DNA from: CAVVXN01 sp963772585
Lineage (GTDB): Bacteria > Planctomycetota > PLA2 > JAEUHO01
Length of the DNA: 64,000 bases
Assembly (NCBI GenBank): GCA_963772585.1
Contig: CAVYXV010000010.1
Location: forward strand, 62,001-126,000
Reading direction: 5' to 3'
The stretch's first letter is position 1, and each line of letters starts with the position of its first letter. Positions 8,486-17,937 of this stretch are shown here, in pieces. A program made the position numbers and the translations under genes. The notes below the pieces were generated by a model. It was not told the origin of the DNA. It worked only from the letters and a program-made list of their open reading frames with translations, and did not search any database.

Positions 8486-9904
8486 CTACCGCGGGCCGAA
8501 GCCCGGGTCGGACAGCGCGGTCTCCGTCACCTCGCCCAGCGAGCCGACGAGCGGCCGGACGATGTCGGCCCGGCCGATGATCGTCCACGCGAGGGGTTCC
8601 CTCGGGAAGCGCGTCTCGATCACCCGGTTCACGGTCTCGACGCTCTGGGCGTCGAGCCTCGCGAAGAAGCCGTCCACGAAGTCGCGTGACAGGCCCGAGA
8701 TCGTCAGGTCCAGGAGCCACGCCGCCTGCTGCCCCCTGGTCTCCAGTTCGCTCGGGGCGAACTGACCCTTCGCGTAGGCCCGGGCGGAGGCGAGCTCGTC
8801 GGCGGTGATGCCCTTCTCGACGAACGTGCGGTACGTCGTGCGCGCCAGATCGACGCACGCCTTCGTCTTGGCGGTCTCCGTGTACGTGTCGATCGTGAAC
8901 GCGCCGCCGCGCTCGTCGTCGAACCAGGAGTTGGCGCCGTAGGTGAGGCCCGACTCGATCCGCAGGGCCGTGTTGAGTCGACTCGTGAAGCGCCCGCCGA
9001 GGATGGTGTTCGCCAGGTAGCGGGCGGGGTAGTCGGGGTCCGTCCGCTCGATGCCGGGGCCGCCGGCGCGGAAGTACGTCTGGAGCGAGCTGGGGTGGTC
9101 CACGAGCAGCACACCGCCCTTTCGCGGCGTCGTCTCCGTGAGGGCGGGCGGCTCGGCGGGCTCGTGCTCGCCCGTGCCGGAGAGCGCGGCGAGGACGGCG
9201 TCGCGATCGAAGTCGCCCGTCACGGCGATCCAGCGGTTGGCCGGCGCGCCGACGGTCTTCCAGCGGGCCTTCAGCGCCTCGGGATCCGCCACCTTCGCGA
9301 GCGTCGCCTGGGTGCCCAGCGGCGGGTTTCCGTAGGGATGCGCGCCGAAGAGCCAGGCGTTCCAGGTCGGCCCGATCGCCGTGGACGGCTCGTTCTCGAG
9401 CTGCTTGAGTTCGGCCACGGCGAGGGCTTTCGCCCGCTCGAGCTCGGCGGCTTCGAAGCGGGGCCGGTCCAGCAGATCGCGCACGAGCCCCAGGCCCCGC
9501 ACCTGGTCCTCGGCGAGGAACTCCGCGTCCACGCCGATCCAGCGGGGCGCGGCGAACGTGGTGAGCGTGCCCCCCCGCGCCTGGACGGCCTCGCGGAAGG
9601 CCGGGGCGCTGCGCTCGCCCGCGCCGCGGCGCAGCCACCGGGCGAGGAGCGCCGCGCGGCCGGCCTGCTCCGGCGTGTCGTGGATGGTGCCGCCCGGCAG
9701 GCGGACGTGGACCGTGACCAGGGGAATGGACGGATCGGGAAGCAGGAAGAGCCGCGTCCCGGACGGCAACACGAGCGGGTCGATCGCCGGGAGGCGGACC
9801 CCCCCCTCCTCGCCCGCCGTCGCCCGTGGGGCGGTCGTAGGGAGCGAGAGGCACGCGAGGCAGGCCAGCACGGCGACGGCCGGCGCCGGGTTTCGGACCC
9901 TCAC
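8486..9904 (-). CDS. M16-family peptidase-like protein, non-catalytic partner
   Basis: A 472-residue exported protein with a signal peptide (hydrophobic run around residues 8-20). It has the M16 fold: a first half beginning LVLPSGTRLFLLPDPSIPLVTVHVRL and a second half containing GGRFTSRLNTALRIESGLTYGA, the classic M16 C-terminal motif. The zinc-binding H-x-x-E-H is absent where it should follow the first strand pair (RAALLARWLRRGAG), so this is the inactive subunit of a two-gene M16 peptidase, as in mitochondrial processing peptidase or bacterial secreted pairs. Its GTG start at 9904 overlaps the stop of the catalytic partner by four bases (GTGA). Confidence 0.85.
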   Translation of the reverse strand: MRVRNPAPAVAVLACLACLSLPTTAPRATAGEEGGVRLPAIDPLVLPSGTRLFLLPDPSIPLVTVHVRLPGGTIHDTPEQAGRAALLARWLRRGAGERSAPAFREAVQARGGTLTTFAAPRWIGVDAEFLAEDQVRGLGLVRDLLDRPRFEAAELERAKALAVAELKQLENEPSTAIGPTWNAWLFGAHPYGNPPLGTQATLAKVADPEALKARWKTVGAPANRWIAVTGDFDRDAVLAALSGTGEHEPAEPPALTETTPRKGGVLLVDHPSSLQTYFRAGGPGIERTDPDYPARYLANTILGGRFTSRLNTALRIESGLTYGANSWFDDERGGAFTIDTYTETAKTKACVDLARTTYRTFVEKGITADELASARAYAKGQFAPSELETRGQQAAWLLDLTISGLSRDFVDGFFARLDAQSVETVNRVIETRFPREPLAWTIIGRADIVRPLVGSLGEVTETALSDPGFGPR

Positions 9905-11283
9905 TTCCCGCCTCCCTCGCCGACGAAGGCCGGCTCCGGGGCGTCCTTCGACGCGTCCTGGACGACGAGCGTCCCGATCGTGACGTTCCGGCGGGTGAGG
10001 TAGGTCTTCACGACGCGCTTCACGTCGTCCTTCGTGACGGCCCGGAGGGCGGCGAGTCTCGCGGGGAGGTTCTTCCAGCCGCCGTAGAAGAGCTCGGTCT
10101 CGGCGAGGAGGGAGGCCATGCCGTGGATGGTGCGCATGCGGTGGAGGAGGCCGACCCGGAGGCGCGAGCGCGCGGCGATCAGCTCCTCGTCGGACGGGCC
10201 CTCCTCGCCCAGGCGCTTCAACTCCTCCCACACGACGCGCTCCACGTCCGCGGCCGAGGCCGCCTCGCGCATCATCGCGTCCACCGAGAAGATGCTCGGG
10301 TCGAACTGGAGGCCGTACAGCCCTCCGAAGACGTAGAGGCAGAGCTGCTCCTTCTCGACCAGCCGCTCGTGGAGGCGGCTCGCTTCGCCCTGGAGCAGGA
10401 GGTGGTCCACCACGGAGAGCGCCGCCGTGTCCGCGTCGGCCGTCGCCGGAACGTGCCAGGCCATCACCTGCGCCGGCATCGTGTGGGGGGGGACGTCCAG
10501 GGCGACCCGCCGTTCGCCTTCCTGCTCGGGCTCGACGGTGTGCACCACGGGTCGGTCGGGCCCGCGGGGGATCGTGCCCAACCGTTCCCGGACCAGGGCG
10601 AGCGCGGCGTCGGCGTCGACGTCGCCCACGAGCACGAGCGTCGCGTTCTGCGGGGCGTAGTAGGTGGCGAAGAAGCGCTCGAGGTCCTGCTTGGTCCAGG
10701 CGCGGATGTCGGACGTCCAGCCCAGGACCTCCCACTGGTAGGGGTGCGCCGTGTACGCCGCGGCCCAGATCTGGCGGTAGAGCCGCTCGATCGGCTCCTC
10801 CAGCGTCAGGCGCTGTTCGCTCAGCACGACCTCGCGCTCCGACGCCACGGTGCGGGGATCGAAGACCATGCCGTGGATCCGGTCCGCCTCCATCTCGAGG
10901 ATGAGGGGCAGGGCGGACTTCGGGAACCAGTCGACGTAGGTCGTCGCGTCGCGGGTGGTCCAGGCGGTGTTGGACCCCCCGGCGGCCTCCATCGTGGTGT
11001 CGAACGTCGTTCCGTACTTCGCGCCGCCCGTGAACATCATGTGCTCGAAGAAGTGGGCGAGCCCGGTGATGCCGGTCACCTCGTTGCGCGAACCCACGCG
11101 CCAGGCGATGGTGAGCGCGCAGTTCGGGATGTCGTGGTCCTCCAGGAGGAGGACCTTCATGCCGTTCTGGAGGGTCGTCTCCCGGACGTCCGGAAGCGGC
11201 AGATCCTTCGCGAAGGAGGGAGGGGGCGCCGCGAACAGAAGCAGGAGCAGGACGGCGAGGGGGGCCGCCCGGAGGGGGTTCAT
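9901..11283 (-). CDS. M16-family zinc metallopeptidase, catalytic subunit
   Basis: A 460-residue secreted zinc peptidase. The signal peptide is residues 1-25 (AVLLLLLFAAPPPSFA). The inverted zinc motif H77-F-F-E80-H81 (GLAHFFEHMMFTG) is intact, with a downstream acidic helix (SEREVVLSEQRLTLEEP) supplying the third ligand. The C-terminal half holds the substrate-clamping M16 domain. Its ATG at 11283 overlaps the upstream stop as ATGA, and its own stop overlaps the start of the non-catalytic M16 gene. The pair should form a periplasmic heterodimer degrading peptides. Confidence 0.92.
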   Translation of the reverse strand: MNPLRAAPLAVLLLLLFAAPPPSFAKDLPLPDVRETTLQNGMKVLLLEDHDIPNCALTIAWRVGSRNEVTGITGLAHFFEHMMFTGGAKYGTTFDTTMEAAGGSNTAWTTRDATTYVDWFPKSALPLILEMEADRIHGMVFDPRTVASEREVVLSEQRLTLEEPIERLYRQIWAAAYTAHPYQWEVLGWTSDIRAWTKQDLERFFATYYAPQNATLVLVGDVDADAALALVRERLGTIPRGPDRPVVHTVEPEQEGERRVALDVPPHTMPAQVMAWHVPATADADTAALSVVDHLLLQGEASRLHERLVEKEQLCLYVFGGLYGLQFDPSIFSVDAMMREAASAADVERVVWEELKRLGEEGPSDEELIAARSRLRVGLLHRMRTIHGMASLLAETELFYGGWKNLPARLAALRAVTKDDVKRVVKTYLTRRNVTIGTLVVQDASKDAPEPAFVGEGGGK

Positions 11284-12497
11284 TCGGACTTCTCCTCCTT
11301 CGGCGGTGCCGGCCGCACCTCGAGGTCGTCGAAGTCGCTCACGGCGTCGGACTTCGTCCACAGCCCCACCCGGCCCGCGGGGAGGTACGTGTCGTAGGCG
11401 ACCACCTCGATCGTGCCGTCCACCGTGGCCGTGAGCTTCGCCCCCTCCGCGCGGAATTCCAGCACGTGCCACGCGTCGTCCACGGGGACGCCGGTGGCGC
11501 GGCCGTCGGGAAGCGTCCGGCGGATGCCGTTGACGGTCCGGAAGATCCGGAGATCCTCCTCCACGGCGTTCGCGCGGGCGACGAGGTAGTTCGCCTCGTT
11601 CTGGAAGTGGAGCATCACGCCCGCCGCGCGGTCCTGCTCGCCGCCCGCGAACCGGAAGCGCACGCGCACCACGCCGTCGCCGAGGATCGTGTCCTTCACG
11701 ACCGCCATCGGGAAGCGGATGCCCGTGCGGTCGTCCGCGGTCTGGCGCAGGAACGACGCGTCGCCCTCTTTCGACACCTCGAAGCGGGGCGGCGCGCCGT
11801 GTCCGCCGAGCATCGGGATGAGACCCGGGGGCGCGCTCCCCGCGGGCCCCTCGAAGGCGAACGAGACGGGGCCGGTGTTCTTCGCTCCGGTCGACGCGAG
11901 CTCCGGGTACTGCTCGTCCTCGTCCTCGTCCTCCTCGATGCGCTTGGAGAACGCCGCGGTCACGACGCGCTCGGCGCCGTCGCGGCGGAAGCGGATCTCG
12001 ACCTCGTCGCCCACGTGATGGCGCCGCACCGCGCGGCCCATGCTCGCCATGGAGTCGACCGCGTGTCCGCCGACGGACCAGACGAGATCGCCCTCGCGGA
12101 GGCCGGCCGCGAGGGCGCCCGTGTCGGGATAGACCTTCAGGAGACGCATCCCGCCTTCGGCCGGTTCGGCGTCCACCCCCAGGTAGGCGACGGGCAGGAC
12201 GCGGTCGAGCATCAGGCGCGCCTCCAGGTGGCGGCGTGCCGCGTCCGCCCGGATCTGGGCGTCCATCTCGCTCAGCAGGCGGATCCGGAGGCGTACCGGG
12301 TCGGTCGGATCGAGCGTCTCCGGATCGATGTTCGCCGGCGGCGCGGGTTCGGCCGGGGGCGCCTGCGCCGGCTCGTCGCCGGCCGACGCGCCCGAGGTCG
12401 GGAGCGCCGCCGCGAGGGCGAGCGACAGGAGCAGGACCAGCCACGCGACGGGCCGTCGGAGTCGCACGGGGGTGTGGTGGGGGGGGCGCTGGGACAC
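11280..12497 (-). CDS. exported PDZ-domain protein with LamG/DUF1080-like domain
   Basis: A 405-residue exported protein. After an Arg-rich n-region the hydrophobic segment VAWLVLLLSLALAAALP is a signal peptide. Residues about 80-170 form a PDZ domain (AYLGVDAEP ... GLREGDLVWSVGGHAVDSM). After a short acidic linker (EDEDEDE), residues about 220-395 form a beta-sandwich with the phrases GVMLHFQNEANYLVARAN and AGRVGLWTKSDAVSDFDDLEV, typical of the concanavalin-like DUF1080/LamG fold. The GTG at 12497 is preceded by AGGAGG with six-base spacing and is much better supported than the longer open frame. It is the first gene of a three-gene operon with the M16 pair, so it may present substrates to that protease. 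Confidence 0.75.
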   Translation of the reverse strand: MSQRPPHHTPVRLRRPVAWLVLLLSLALAAALPTSGASAGDEPAQAPPAEPAPPANIDPETLDPTDPVRLRIRLLSEMDAQIRADAARRHLEARLMLDRVLPVAYLGVDAEPAEGGMRLLKVYPDTGALAAGLREGDLVWSVGGHAVDSMASMGRAVRRHHVGDEVEIRFRRDGAERVVTAAFSKRIEEDEDEDEQYPELASTGAKNTGPVSFAFEGPAGSAPPGLIPMLGGHGAPPRFEVSKEGDASFLRQTADDRTGIRFPMAVVKDTILGDGVVRVRFRFAGGEQDRAAGVMLHFQNEANYLVARANAVEEDLRIFRTVNGIRRTLPDGRATGVPVDDAWHVLEFRAEGAKLTATVDGTIEVVAYDTYLPAGRVGLWTKSDAVSDFDDLEVRPAPPKEEKSE

Positions 12498-12665
12498 GGG
12501 ACCTCCTCTCGTGGATCGCTGACGATACGATCCGTTCGGTCGCCGTGGGCCCGCCGCACCTGCCGTGCCGGGGGAGGGGACGCGCGATCCCATCCCGGCC
12601 CGCGCCGCTCGCGCCGCGCGGCGGCGATCGACCCTCCTCCCCCTGCTCCGTCGCTCCCCCCCCCG

Positions 12666-13640
12666 TCACTCGTGGAGGAGGCCGGTGGCCAGCGCGGCCA
12701 TCGCCACCAGCCACAGGCCCAGTGCGACCACGACGAGGACCCGGAGAGGGTTGATCGCCGGCGGGCGCCAGGCCCCGCCGGCCCGCTCGATCACGGGGCG
12801 GAACGTCAGGGCGAGCGTGGCCTCCAGCGGCCGGCTGACCCGCGTCCGCCAGAACGAGCCGCGGGGGGAGAGCACGCGGGGGGTCCCGTCCTCGCCGAAG
12901 ACGACCACGCTTCCGAGGGCCCCGGCCCGGCGCCGACCGGCCGGCGGGGGAGGGAGCGGGCGGCCGAGCCGGGCCGCGGCGCGTTCGAGGATCGCGGCGT
13001 GGCCGTCCGTGCCGCTCGGGAGGGCGTGCGGGGAAGGTACGAGCAGCACGAGCCGCGACGGAGGCACGCGCTGGACGGCCTGGTCGAGCTCCCACCAGCA
13101 GGCCCCGGTGTCGCCCAGGCGGATCACGACGAGCGCCGACCGGTCGAGCAGCGAGCGGACCTTCGCCTGCCACGCGTCGTCCGACACGTAGAGGCGCGCG
13201 GCCCCCAGCTCCGGCAGCCGTTCGCCGGGGCGGCCGATCGCCACGACGGGGCCGACGCTCTCCAGCACCCGGGCGAGCTGCTCCTCCTCGGTGGCGGACC
13301 CGACGAGGTGCGCGGCCCGCGGGTCGTCGGCGAAGGGCCGCAGGTAGAGGACGGGCGCGCGCGGGTCGCGATCGAGGACGGCGTCGGCGCCGGGCGCCTC
13401 GTGCTGCCGGGCACGCCGGAGCAGCAGGGAGAGGACGGCGAGGGCCCCGCCGAAGAAGAGCACCCGGCCGAGGGACTTCTCGAGCGGCCGGGGCAGGTCC
13501 AGTTCGTCGGCGAGGACGGCCGCCGCCACCAGGAACGCGACGATGAAGGCGGCGCCGAGAGCGCGCCACAGGCAACCCCGCGTGGCGGACTGGTGCGGGC
13601 GGGTCGTCGGCCGAGGAGTCCGCCGGGCCTGCTCCATCAT
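12666..13640 (-). CDS. membrane protein with TIR/nucleotide-binding-like cytoplasmic domain
   Basis: A 324-residue protein with two transmembrane helices near residues 25-45 and 55-75, a soluble central domain, and a final helix (LRVLVVVALGLWLVAMAALATGLL) at the C terminus. The soluble domain runs through VLYLRPFADDP, VVAIGRPGERLPELGAARLYVSDD, LVVIRLG and WWELDQAV; the alternating hydrophobic strands and conserved Glu resemble a TIR- or Rossmann-like fold found in an uncharacterised membrane family. I cannot assign catalysis. The ATG at 13640 overlaps the stop of the upstream metallophosphoesterase (ATGATG/TGA), so both are co-translated. Confidence 0.6.
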   Translation of the reverse strand: MMEQARRTPRPTTRPHQSATRGCLWRALGAAFIVAFLVAAAVLADELDLPRPLEKSLGRVLFFGGALAVLSLLLRRARQHEAPGADAVLDRDPRAPVLYLRPFADDPRAAHLVGSATEEEQLARVLESVGPVVAIGRPGERLPELGAARLYVSDDAWQAKVRSLLDRSALVVIRLGDTGACWWELDQAVQRVPPSRLVLLVPSPHALPSGTDGHAAILERAAARLGRPLPPPPAGRRRAGALGSVVVFGEDGTPRVLSPRGSFWRTRVSRPLEATLALTFRPVIERAGGAWRPPAINPLRVLVVVALGLWLVAMAALATGLLHE

Positions 13641-14266
13641 CGGGGCTCCAGGTCCACCACGATCGGAGGGTTGACCGGTTGCATCCGGCCGTCGCAGGTG
13701 CTGGCGTTCACGAAGAGGACGCCCTCGTCCTCCAGCTGCCCGTAGGACTCGTGGATGTGCCCGAAGACATGGACCCGGGGCCGGACGCGGCGCACGGCGG
13801 CGAGGAGATCGACGCAGCCCACGCGCTCGCCCCGGCCGGTCAGGTCGAGGCGGAAGGCGGGGGGCCCGTGGGTTGCGAGCAGATCCACCCCCTCGGGGAT
13901 CCGGTCCCACCGCTCCCGGATCGGCAAGCCCCGGTCGAGGTTGAACGCCCAATCGAAGAACCGTGGCTGCCACGGCGAACCGTAGATGCGGAAGCCCTCG
14001 ACCTCCGCTTCCTCGTCGCGGAGGTAGATGACGTCCTTGAGGACCCGGCGCGCGGCGCGAGGTCGCCGCTCGAGGGCGAAGTCGTGGTTGCCCGCGATCA
14101 CGATCTTGTAGCGGTGGGGCTGGGCGGCCAGCCAGGCGTTGACGTCCTTCAGCCCGGCGATGTCGCCCGTGGCGGTCAGGTCCCCGGCGTGGAGCAGCAG
14201 GTCCCCCTCCGGAAGGCGGAGCCCGGCGTGCCGCCCATGGGTATCGCTGATGCAGACGACGCGCAT
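13637..14266 (-). CDS. calcineurin-like metallophosphoesterase
   Basis: A 209-residue compact phosphoesterase. All family blocks are visible: SDTHG (residues 7-11), LHAGDLT, GNHDF, ATHGPP and FGHIHE, giving the usual dinuclear metal site. No signal peptide is present, so it is cytoplasmic. The sequence is close to the family containing UDP-sugar or phosphodiester hydrolases of the DUF2051/MPPED type, but the substrate is unknown. It heads a two-gene unit with the TIR-like membrane protein. Downstream of its start, on the other strand, lies a truncated aldolase copy. Confidence 0.85.
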   Translation of the reverse strand: MRVVCISDTHGRHAGLRLPEGDLLLHAGDLTATGDIAGLKDVNAWLAAQPHRYKIVIAGNHDFALERRPRAARRVLKDVIYLRDEEAEVEGFRIYGSPWQPRFFDWAFNLDRGLPIRERWDRIPEGVDLLATHGPPAFRLDLTGRGERVGCVDLLAAVRRVRPRVHVFGHIHESYGQLEDEGVLFVNASTCDGRMQPVNPPIVVDLEPR

Positions 14267-14365
14267 GACCGGTTCCCGTCCTTCTCGCCCGCGCCCACCC
14301 TACCGTCCCTCCGAGCCCGTCGAAGCTCCCCTATCCCCCCGGTCCTTTCGCGGGGCTTGGGGAGC

Positions 14366-14500
14366 GTGGCGCCCCTGGAGACCTACGAAGGCGTGATGCT
14401 CGAAACGAGGTTCTTCGGGTGCGATGCGCCCGTCTCGGCGCGCGCGTCGGAGCTCTTCGCGTGGTGCAAGCGGTTCGTGGAAGAGGGGCTCGCCTCCGGC
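14366..14500 (+). pseudogene. truncated 5' copy of class II aldolase gene
   Basis: This stretch is a diverged, gap-free duplicate of the first 45 codons of the class II aldolase gene at 17974-18567, including about 35 bases upstream of it. Shared peptide blocks are ETRF, APVSARASEL and RFVEEGLASG. Homology stops abruptly after 14500, 44 bases from the end of the VIT/VWA gene on the other strand. The position equivalent to the aldolase ATG is a GTG here. It is a non-functional fragment; the full copy lies 3608 bases downstream. Confidence 0.85.
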
Positions 14501-14544
14501 GTTCGCGCGAAGCCAGCCCCGACCCCAGGGCGTACCGAGCGGGC

Positions 14545-16898
14545 CTACAGGCCCAGCTGCGTCTGCATCCAGGCCTCCCAATCGGCTTCGCTCGGCGGGG
14601 ACCCTCCGGCCACCGTCCGTTCCACCCAGTTCCGCGCCTTGCGAAGGAGCGGCCTCCACAGGGCGGGGGCTTCCGGGTGCCTGGCCTCGAGCGTCACGAG
14701 GACCGCCAGGGTGACCACGAGGGCTTCGGCCTCGGGAACCTCCAGGCCCTCGGCAAGCTCGCGGATGCGGTCCATCGAGATCCCCGTGACCTGCTCCGCT
14801 TCGGGAGACGGTCTCCAGGAGCCGTCGACGGAGAGCTGGAGGGCGAGGAGGTCTTCGGGGGTCGACGACGGCGCGCCGGCCGGATGGTCGAGCATCCCGG
14901 AGACGACCATGCGGGAAACCAGGTCCGGGCGCAGGGCGTGCTCGAGGCCGCTCACGGACGCCAGACCAGGCGCACGGAGCGGCGCCCGCGACGGGCCGTA
15001 CCACGCGCTGTGCAGGGCCATGGCCGGGTGCCCGTGCCCGCCCCGTGTCCACGGCCCCGGCACCCGCACGAACCGGGCGCGGGTCGCGGCACGCGGCGCG
15101 CCCGGCCGCGTGTCGACGAGGACGTAGCTCGTGGCCGAGGAAACCAGCCCGAAGGTCCGCCCGAACGCGAGGAGCTCCGCCTCGGCCGTTTCCTTCCGGT
15201 GCCGTCGACGCGCGTGCGTGCGATCGGCACGCTGCGAGCCGCGGCCCTCCCTCTCGAGGGGCTCCTCCTCCAGCTCCCGGATCCGCCGGCGCGCCCACCG
15301 GAGCGGGATGGCGCCGCGCGCACCGTTGGTCGTCACGGGCCCCGCGTGCCGGGCGTCCAGCACCGCGACGAAGCGATGCGCTTCGCCATCGACCGTGACC
15401 GTGAGCACGGCGCGTCCTTGGGTGCCCTCCCGGAGCCGCCCGTAGAAGCTCACCGGCTCGCCGGCCCACACCGGCGGCATGCCGCGCGGCAGCACGTCCT
15501 CCACCTCGAGGCCCTCCCAGTCCAGTCGCACCTGGGGCAAGGCGCGCCCGGTCATGCGGTGGAAGTGGCGGAGCACCTTCTCGTCGATGCCCTCGCCCGG
15601 ATAGACCATCTCGGCCGCACCGCGCCCGGCCCGCGCCAGGCCCTGGACGAGGTACTCGCTGGCGCCGTGGCCGACGCCGAAGGCGAAGACCGCGACTTCG
15701 CGCGCGTGCTCCCGGGCGAGGGCGATGAGTGCCTCCTCGTTGGCCACCTGCCCGTCGGTGATGAGGACGAGGCGTCGGGAGAGGCCCTCCAAGGGGGGCC
15801 GTCGGTAGGCCGCGCCCAGGGGCTGGAGCAACTCGGTGCCGCCGAGGTCGGCCTGCATGCGCGCTACGTAGGCGTCGGCGCGCTCGAGCGAGGCGTCGTC
15901 GTACGCCACGCTCTCCTCGGCGTAGCTCTCGTACCGGCTTCCGAAACGGATGAGGTTGAAGCGGTCGCCCCGCTCGAGCGAGCGAAGGCAGAGCCGCAGG
16001 GTCTTGCGGGCCTGCTCGATGGAGTCTCCTTGCATGCTGCCCGAGCAGTCCACCATGAAGACCACTTCCACGGGCTCGCGCTCGCGCTCGAACTCCGGGA
16101 GGAACGAGACGCCGACGTACCGCCTTCCGTCCGGGCCCGCCTCGATGCCCGACACCGGCGCCACCGGGTCCTGGGGGTGGAGCCGCAGCACGAAGTCGCG
16201 GTCCATGAGCCCCTCGTCTCCGGCCAGTTCGATCCGGGCTCGGGATCCGTCCAGCGCCACACGCGTCTTGTGGCTGGGGGACTCGACGCTTCGGAGCGGG
16301 GTGCCGAGATCGACCTCGACCACCAGGGTCAAGCAGTAGGGCAGGGGGCGGTCGGTCACCGGCGGGTTGATCCGCTCGGCGTCGTCCATTCCTTCGGCAT
16401 CGCGCTGCGACTTGGGTACGTAGCGGGGCGAGACCGTGGTGGGCAGCCGCCAGCGCAGGCCCCCCCCTCGCGCGGCACCTCGGCGACGTACTCGATCTCG
16501 ACGGCGAGTTCCTGGCCGGGGAGCAGGTTGCCTACGCTGGCGGTGAAGATGTCGGGGCGCTCCTGGTCGAGCAGGAGGGCGGTCCGGCCGTCTGCGAGCG
16601 CGTCGTCGTACTCGTCGAAGGCCTGGTCGCGGCCTTCGACGCGCCCTTCGAGGAGCGTGCCGTCGATGCGTACGCGGAATCCGCAGACCGCGCTGCCTTC
16701 CTCGAGGGGGAAGACGTACGCCGCCTCTACGGGGGTTCTTGCGTCGTTGCGGTAGTGCTGGACGACGCTGACGCGGGCGGTGGAACCGGTGATCCGGGCT
16801 TGCACCTCCACGCCGGTGAGGGGGATGGCGTGCGCCGTCTCCGGCGGGTCCTCACGACCTCGGACGAGCACACCTTGCTGGGGGGCATGGAGCGGCAT
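14545..16898 (-). CDS. VIT and von Willebrand A domain protein, frame broken at a G8 run
   Basis: Two overlapping frames together encode one protein of about 784 residues. Residues 20-150 form a VIT domain (PVEAAYVFPLEEGSAVCGF, RPDIFTASVGNLLPGQ). A VWA domain follows with the MIDAS motif DCSGS and helix GDSIEQARKTLRL, then LVLITDGQ. The C-terminal third is helical. The N-terminal frame (start ATG 16898) runs into the second frame at a run of eight G on the coding strand (16460-16467); nine G would fuse them exactly. Proteins of this type are inter-alpha-trypsin-inhibitor-like, often exported or chaperone-linked; no signal peptide is seen here. The start lies one base after the stop of the MerR gene, so both form one operon. 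Confidence 0.75.
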
Positions 16899-16899
16899 T

Positions 16900-17307
16900 T
16901 CACATCTCTCCTTCGGCGGGACGCAGGATCTCCTGGGCGGCCGCGGCGAGCGCGCGCACCTGGGTCGGCGACGGGGGCTGGGCGCCGTGGGCGACCAGGA
17001 CCTCCACGCCCGGAGCCACCTGGATGCGGGTGGTCAGTTCCACGGTGGGGAGGGGGGCGCCGGGGCGGCCCGCGGCGCGCGACTCCAGACACTCGCGGAT
17101 CTCCTCGAGGCTCCGCCCCTGCCCCTGCAGCTCCCGGACGCGCCGGAGGCGATCCAGGTGCAGCCGGGTGTAGTAGTGCCCGCGGCCGGCGCCGCGCGGA
17201 GGGTCCAGGAGCTCCCGCTGGACGTAGTACCGGATGGTCCGCCGGGGGATGCCGGTGAGCTGGACCAGATCCAGGATCCCGTAGCGGGGCTCGCCGTCGC
17301 GGCTCAT
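16900..17307 (-). CDS. MerR-family transcriptional regulator
   Basis: A 135-residue regulator. The N-terminal winged helix is evident: YGILDLVQLTGIPRRTIRYY, then the wing (GAGRGHYYT) and a second helical pair (LRRVRELQGQGRSLEEIRECL). The C-terminal 60 residues carry no metal-binding Cys cluster and may be a short dimerisation or ligand segment. It is transcribed just ahead of the VIT/VWA gene and probably controls both, binding the AT-rich dyad directly upstream. A promoter ending at the start codon suggests a leaderless mRNA. Confidence 0.85.
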   Translation of the reverse strand: MSRDGEPRYGILDLVQLTGIPRRTIRYYVQRELLDPPRGAGRGHYYTRLHLDRLRRVRELQGQGRSLEEIRECLESRAAGRPGAPLPTVELTTRIQVAPGVEVLVAHGAQPPSPTQVRALAAAAQEILRPAEGEM

Positions 17308-17311
17308 AATG

Positions 17312-17342
17312 TGACAGTACTATATCGACAGTTGACTGTCAA
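17312..17342 (-). promoter_or_regulatory. candidate promoter and operator for the MerR/VWA operon
   Basis: On the minus strand TTGACA (17337-17342) is followed after exactly 17 bases by TACTGT (17314-17319), which would start transcription at or within a base or two of the MerR ATG at 17307. The element is embedded in repeats of ACTGTC/GACAGT: an outer inverted repeat TGACAGT (17312-17318) / ACTGTCA (17335-17341) and an inner copy GACAGT (17327-17332). This AT-rich patch is unusual for the window and is the likely MerR binding site. Confidence 0.6.
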
Positions 17343-17448
17343 GATATTCGCGGCGGGTCCTCTCCACGAGGCCGTACCGGGCGTCGAGGGGAACGTACGA
17401 AATCGGTCCTCACTCCGTGCCCATCTCCGTACCCGACTCGTACTCCCC

Positions 17449-17721
17449 CTAGCGGACCACGGGCACGAACTTGGCGAGCAGGAGGACGCCGAGGACCCCG
17501 ACGGCCGTGGCCAGGATCAGGATGTGCGCTCCGGCGACCGTGAGGGCCAGCGGGTCCGTCACGTGAACCTGCCCGAACAACCAGGTGCCGAACAGGTTCC
17601 CGAACAACCCCGCCCCGATCAGCGCCAGCGGCGTCAGTCGGACCTTCAGCAGCAGCGCCAGCACCCAGGCCAGGGCCGCACAGATGGCCGTGAGGATCAG
17701 CATCGCCATCAGTGCATTCAT
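17449..17721 (-). CDS. small three-helix membrane protein, GlsB/YeaQ-like
   Basis: A 90-residue protein that is almost entirely hydrophobic, with three predicted transmembrane helices. The segment LIGAGLFGNLFGTWLFG has the Gly-rich spacing seen in the transglycosylase-associated GlsB/YeaQ/YmgE stress family, which is of similar size. The frame is open upstream to 17838, but ATG 17721 begins right at the first helix and is preferred. Function is unknown; these proteins are usually stress-induced inner-membrane proteins. Confidence 0.6.
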   Translation of the reverse strand: MNALMAMLILTAICAALAWVLALLLKVRLTPLALIGAGLFGNLFGTWLFGQVHVTDPLALTVAGAHILILATAVGVLGVLLLAKFVPVVR

Positions 17722-17937
17722 CGAAGCGCCGCCCCCAGCAGGCCGCCTGCCCCGGAATCCGTGGCTGGCCATCGGCCGGCGGGCACATGGTACCCCGCGG
17801 CTGGGCTCGAAGCGGCCATTGTCGTTGTAGCGGCCCACGACCTTCGAGTGGCCGCGGGAAGCCGCTCCGATGCCACCGAGTGCGCTTCACCCCGGTGGGA
17901 CGTCGGGGTGCGGGCAGACCTCGCCCGCCGAGGCTCC

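Noticed and set aside
5085..9854. A 1589-codon open frame on the minus strand across the large exported-protein gene
   Set aside because: High GC leaves antisense frames open. Its peptide is Arg/Gly/Pro-rich without any motif, while the plus-strand frame has domains.
16455..16470. Phase variation by the G8 tract in the VIT/VWA gene
   Set aside because: Possible in principle, but three other genes also lack exactly one base in or near G/C runs, so a common sequencing cause is simpler.
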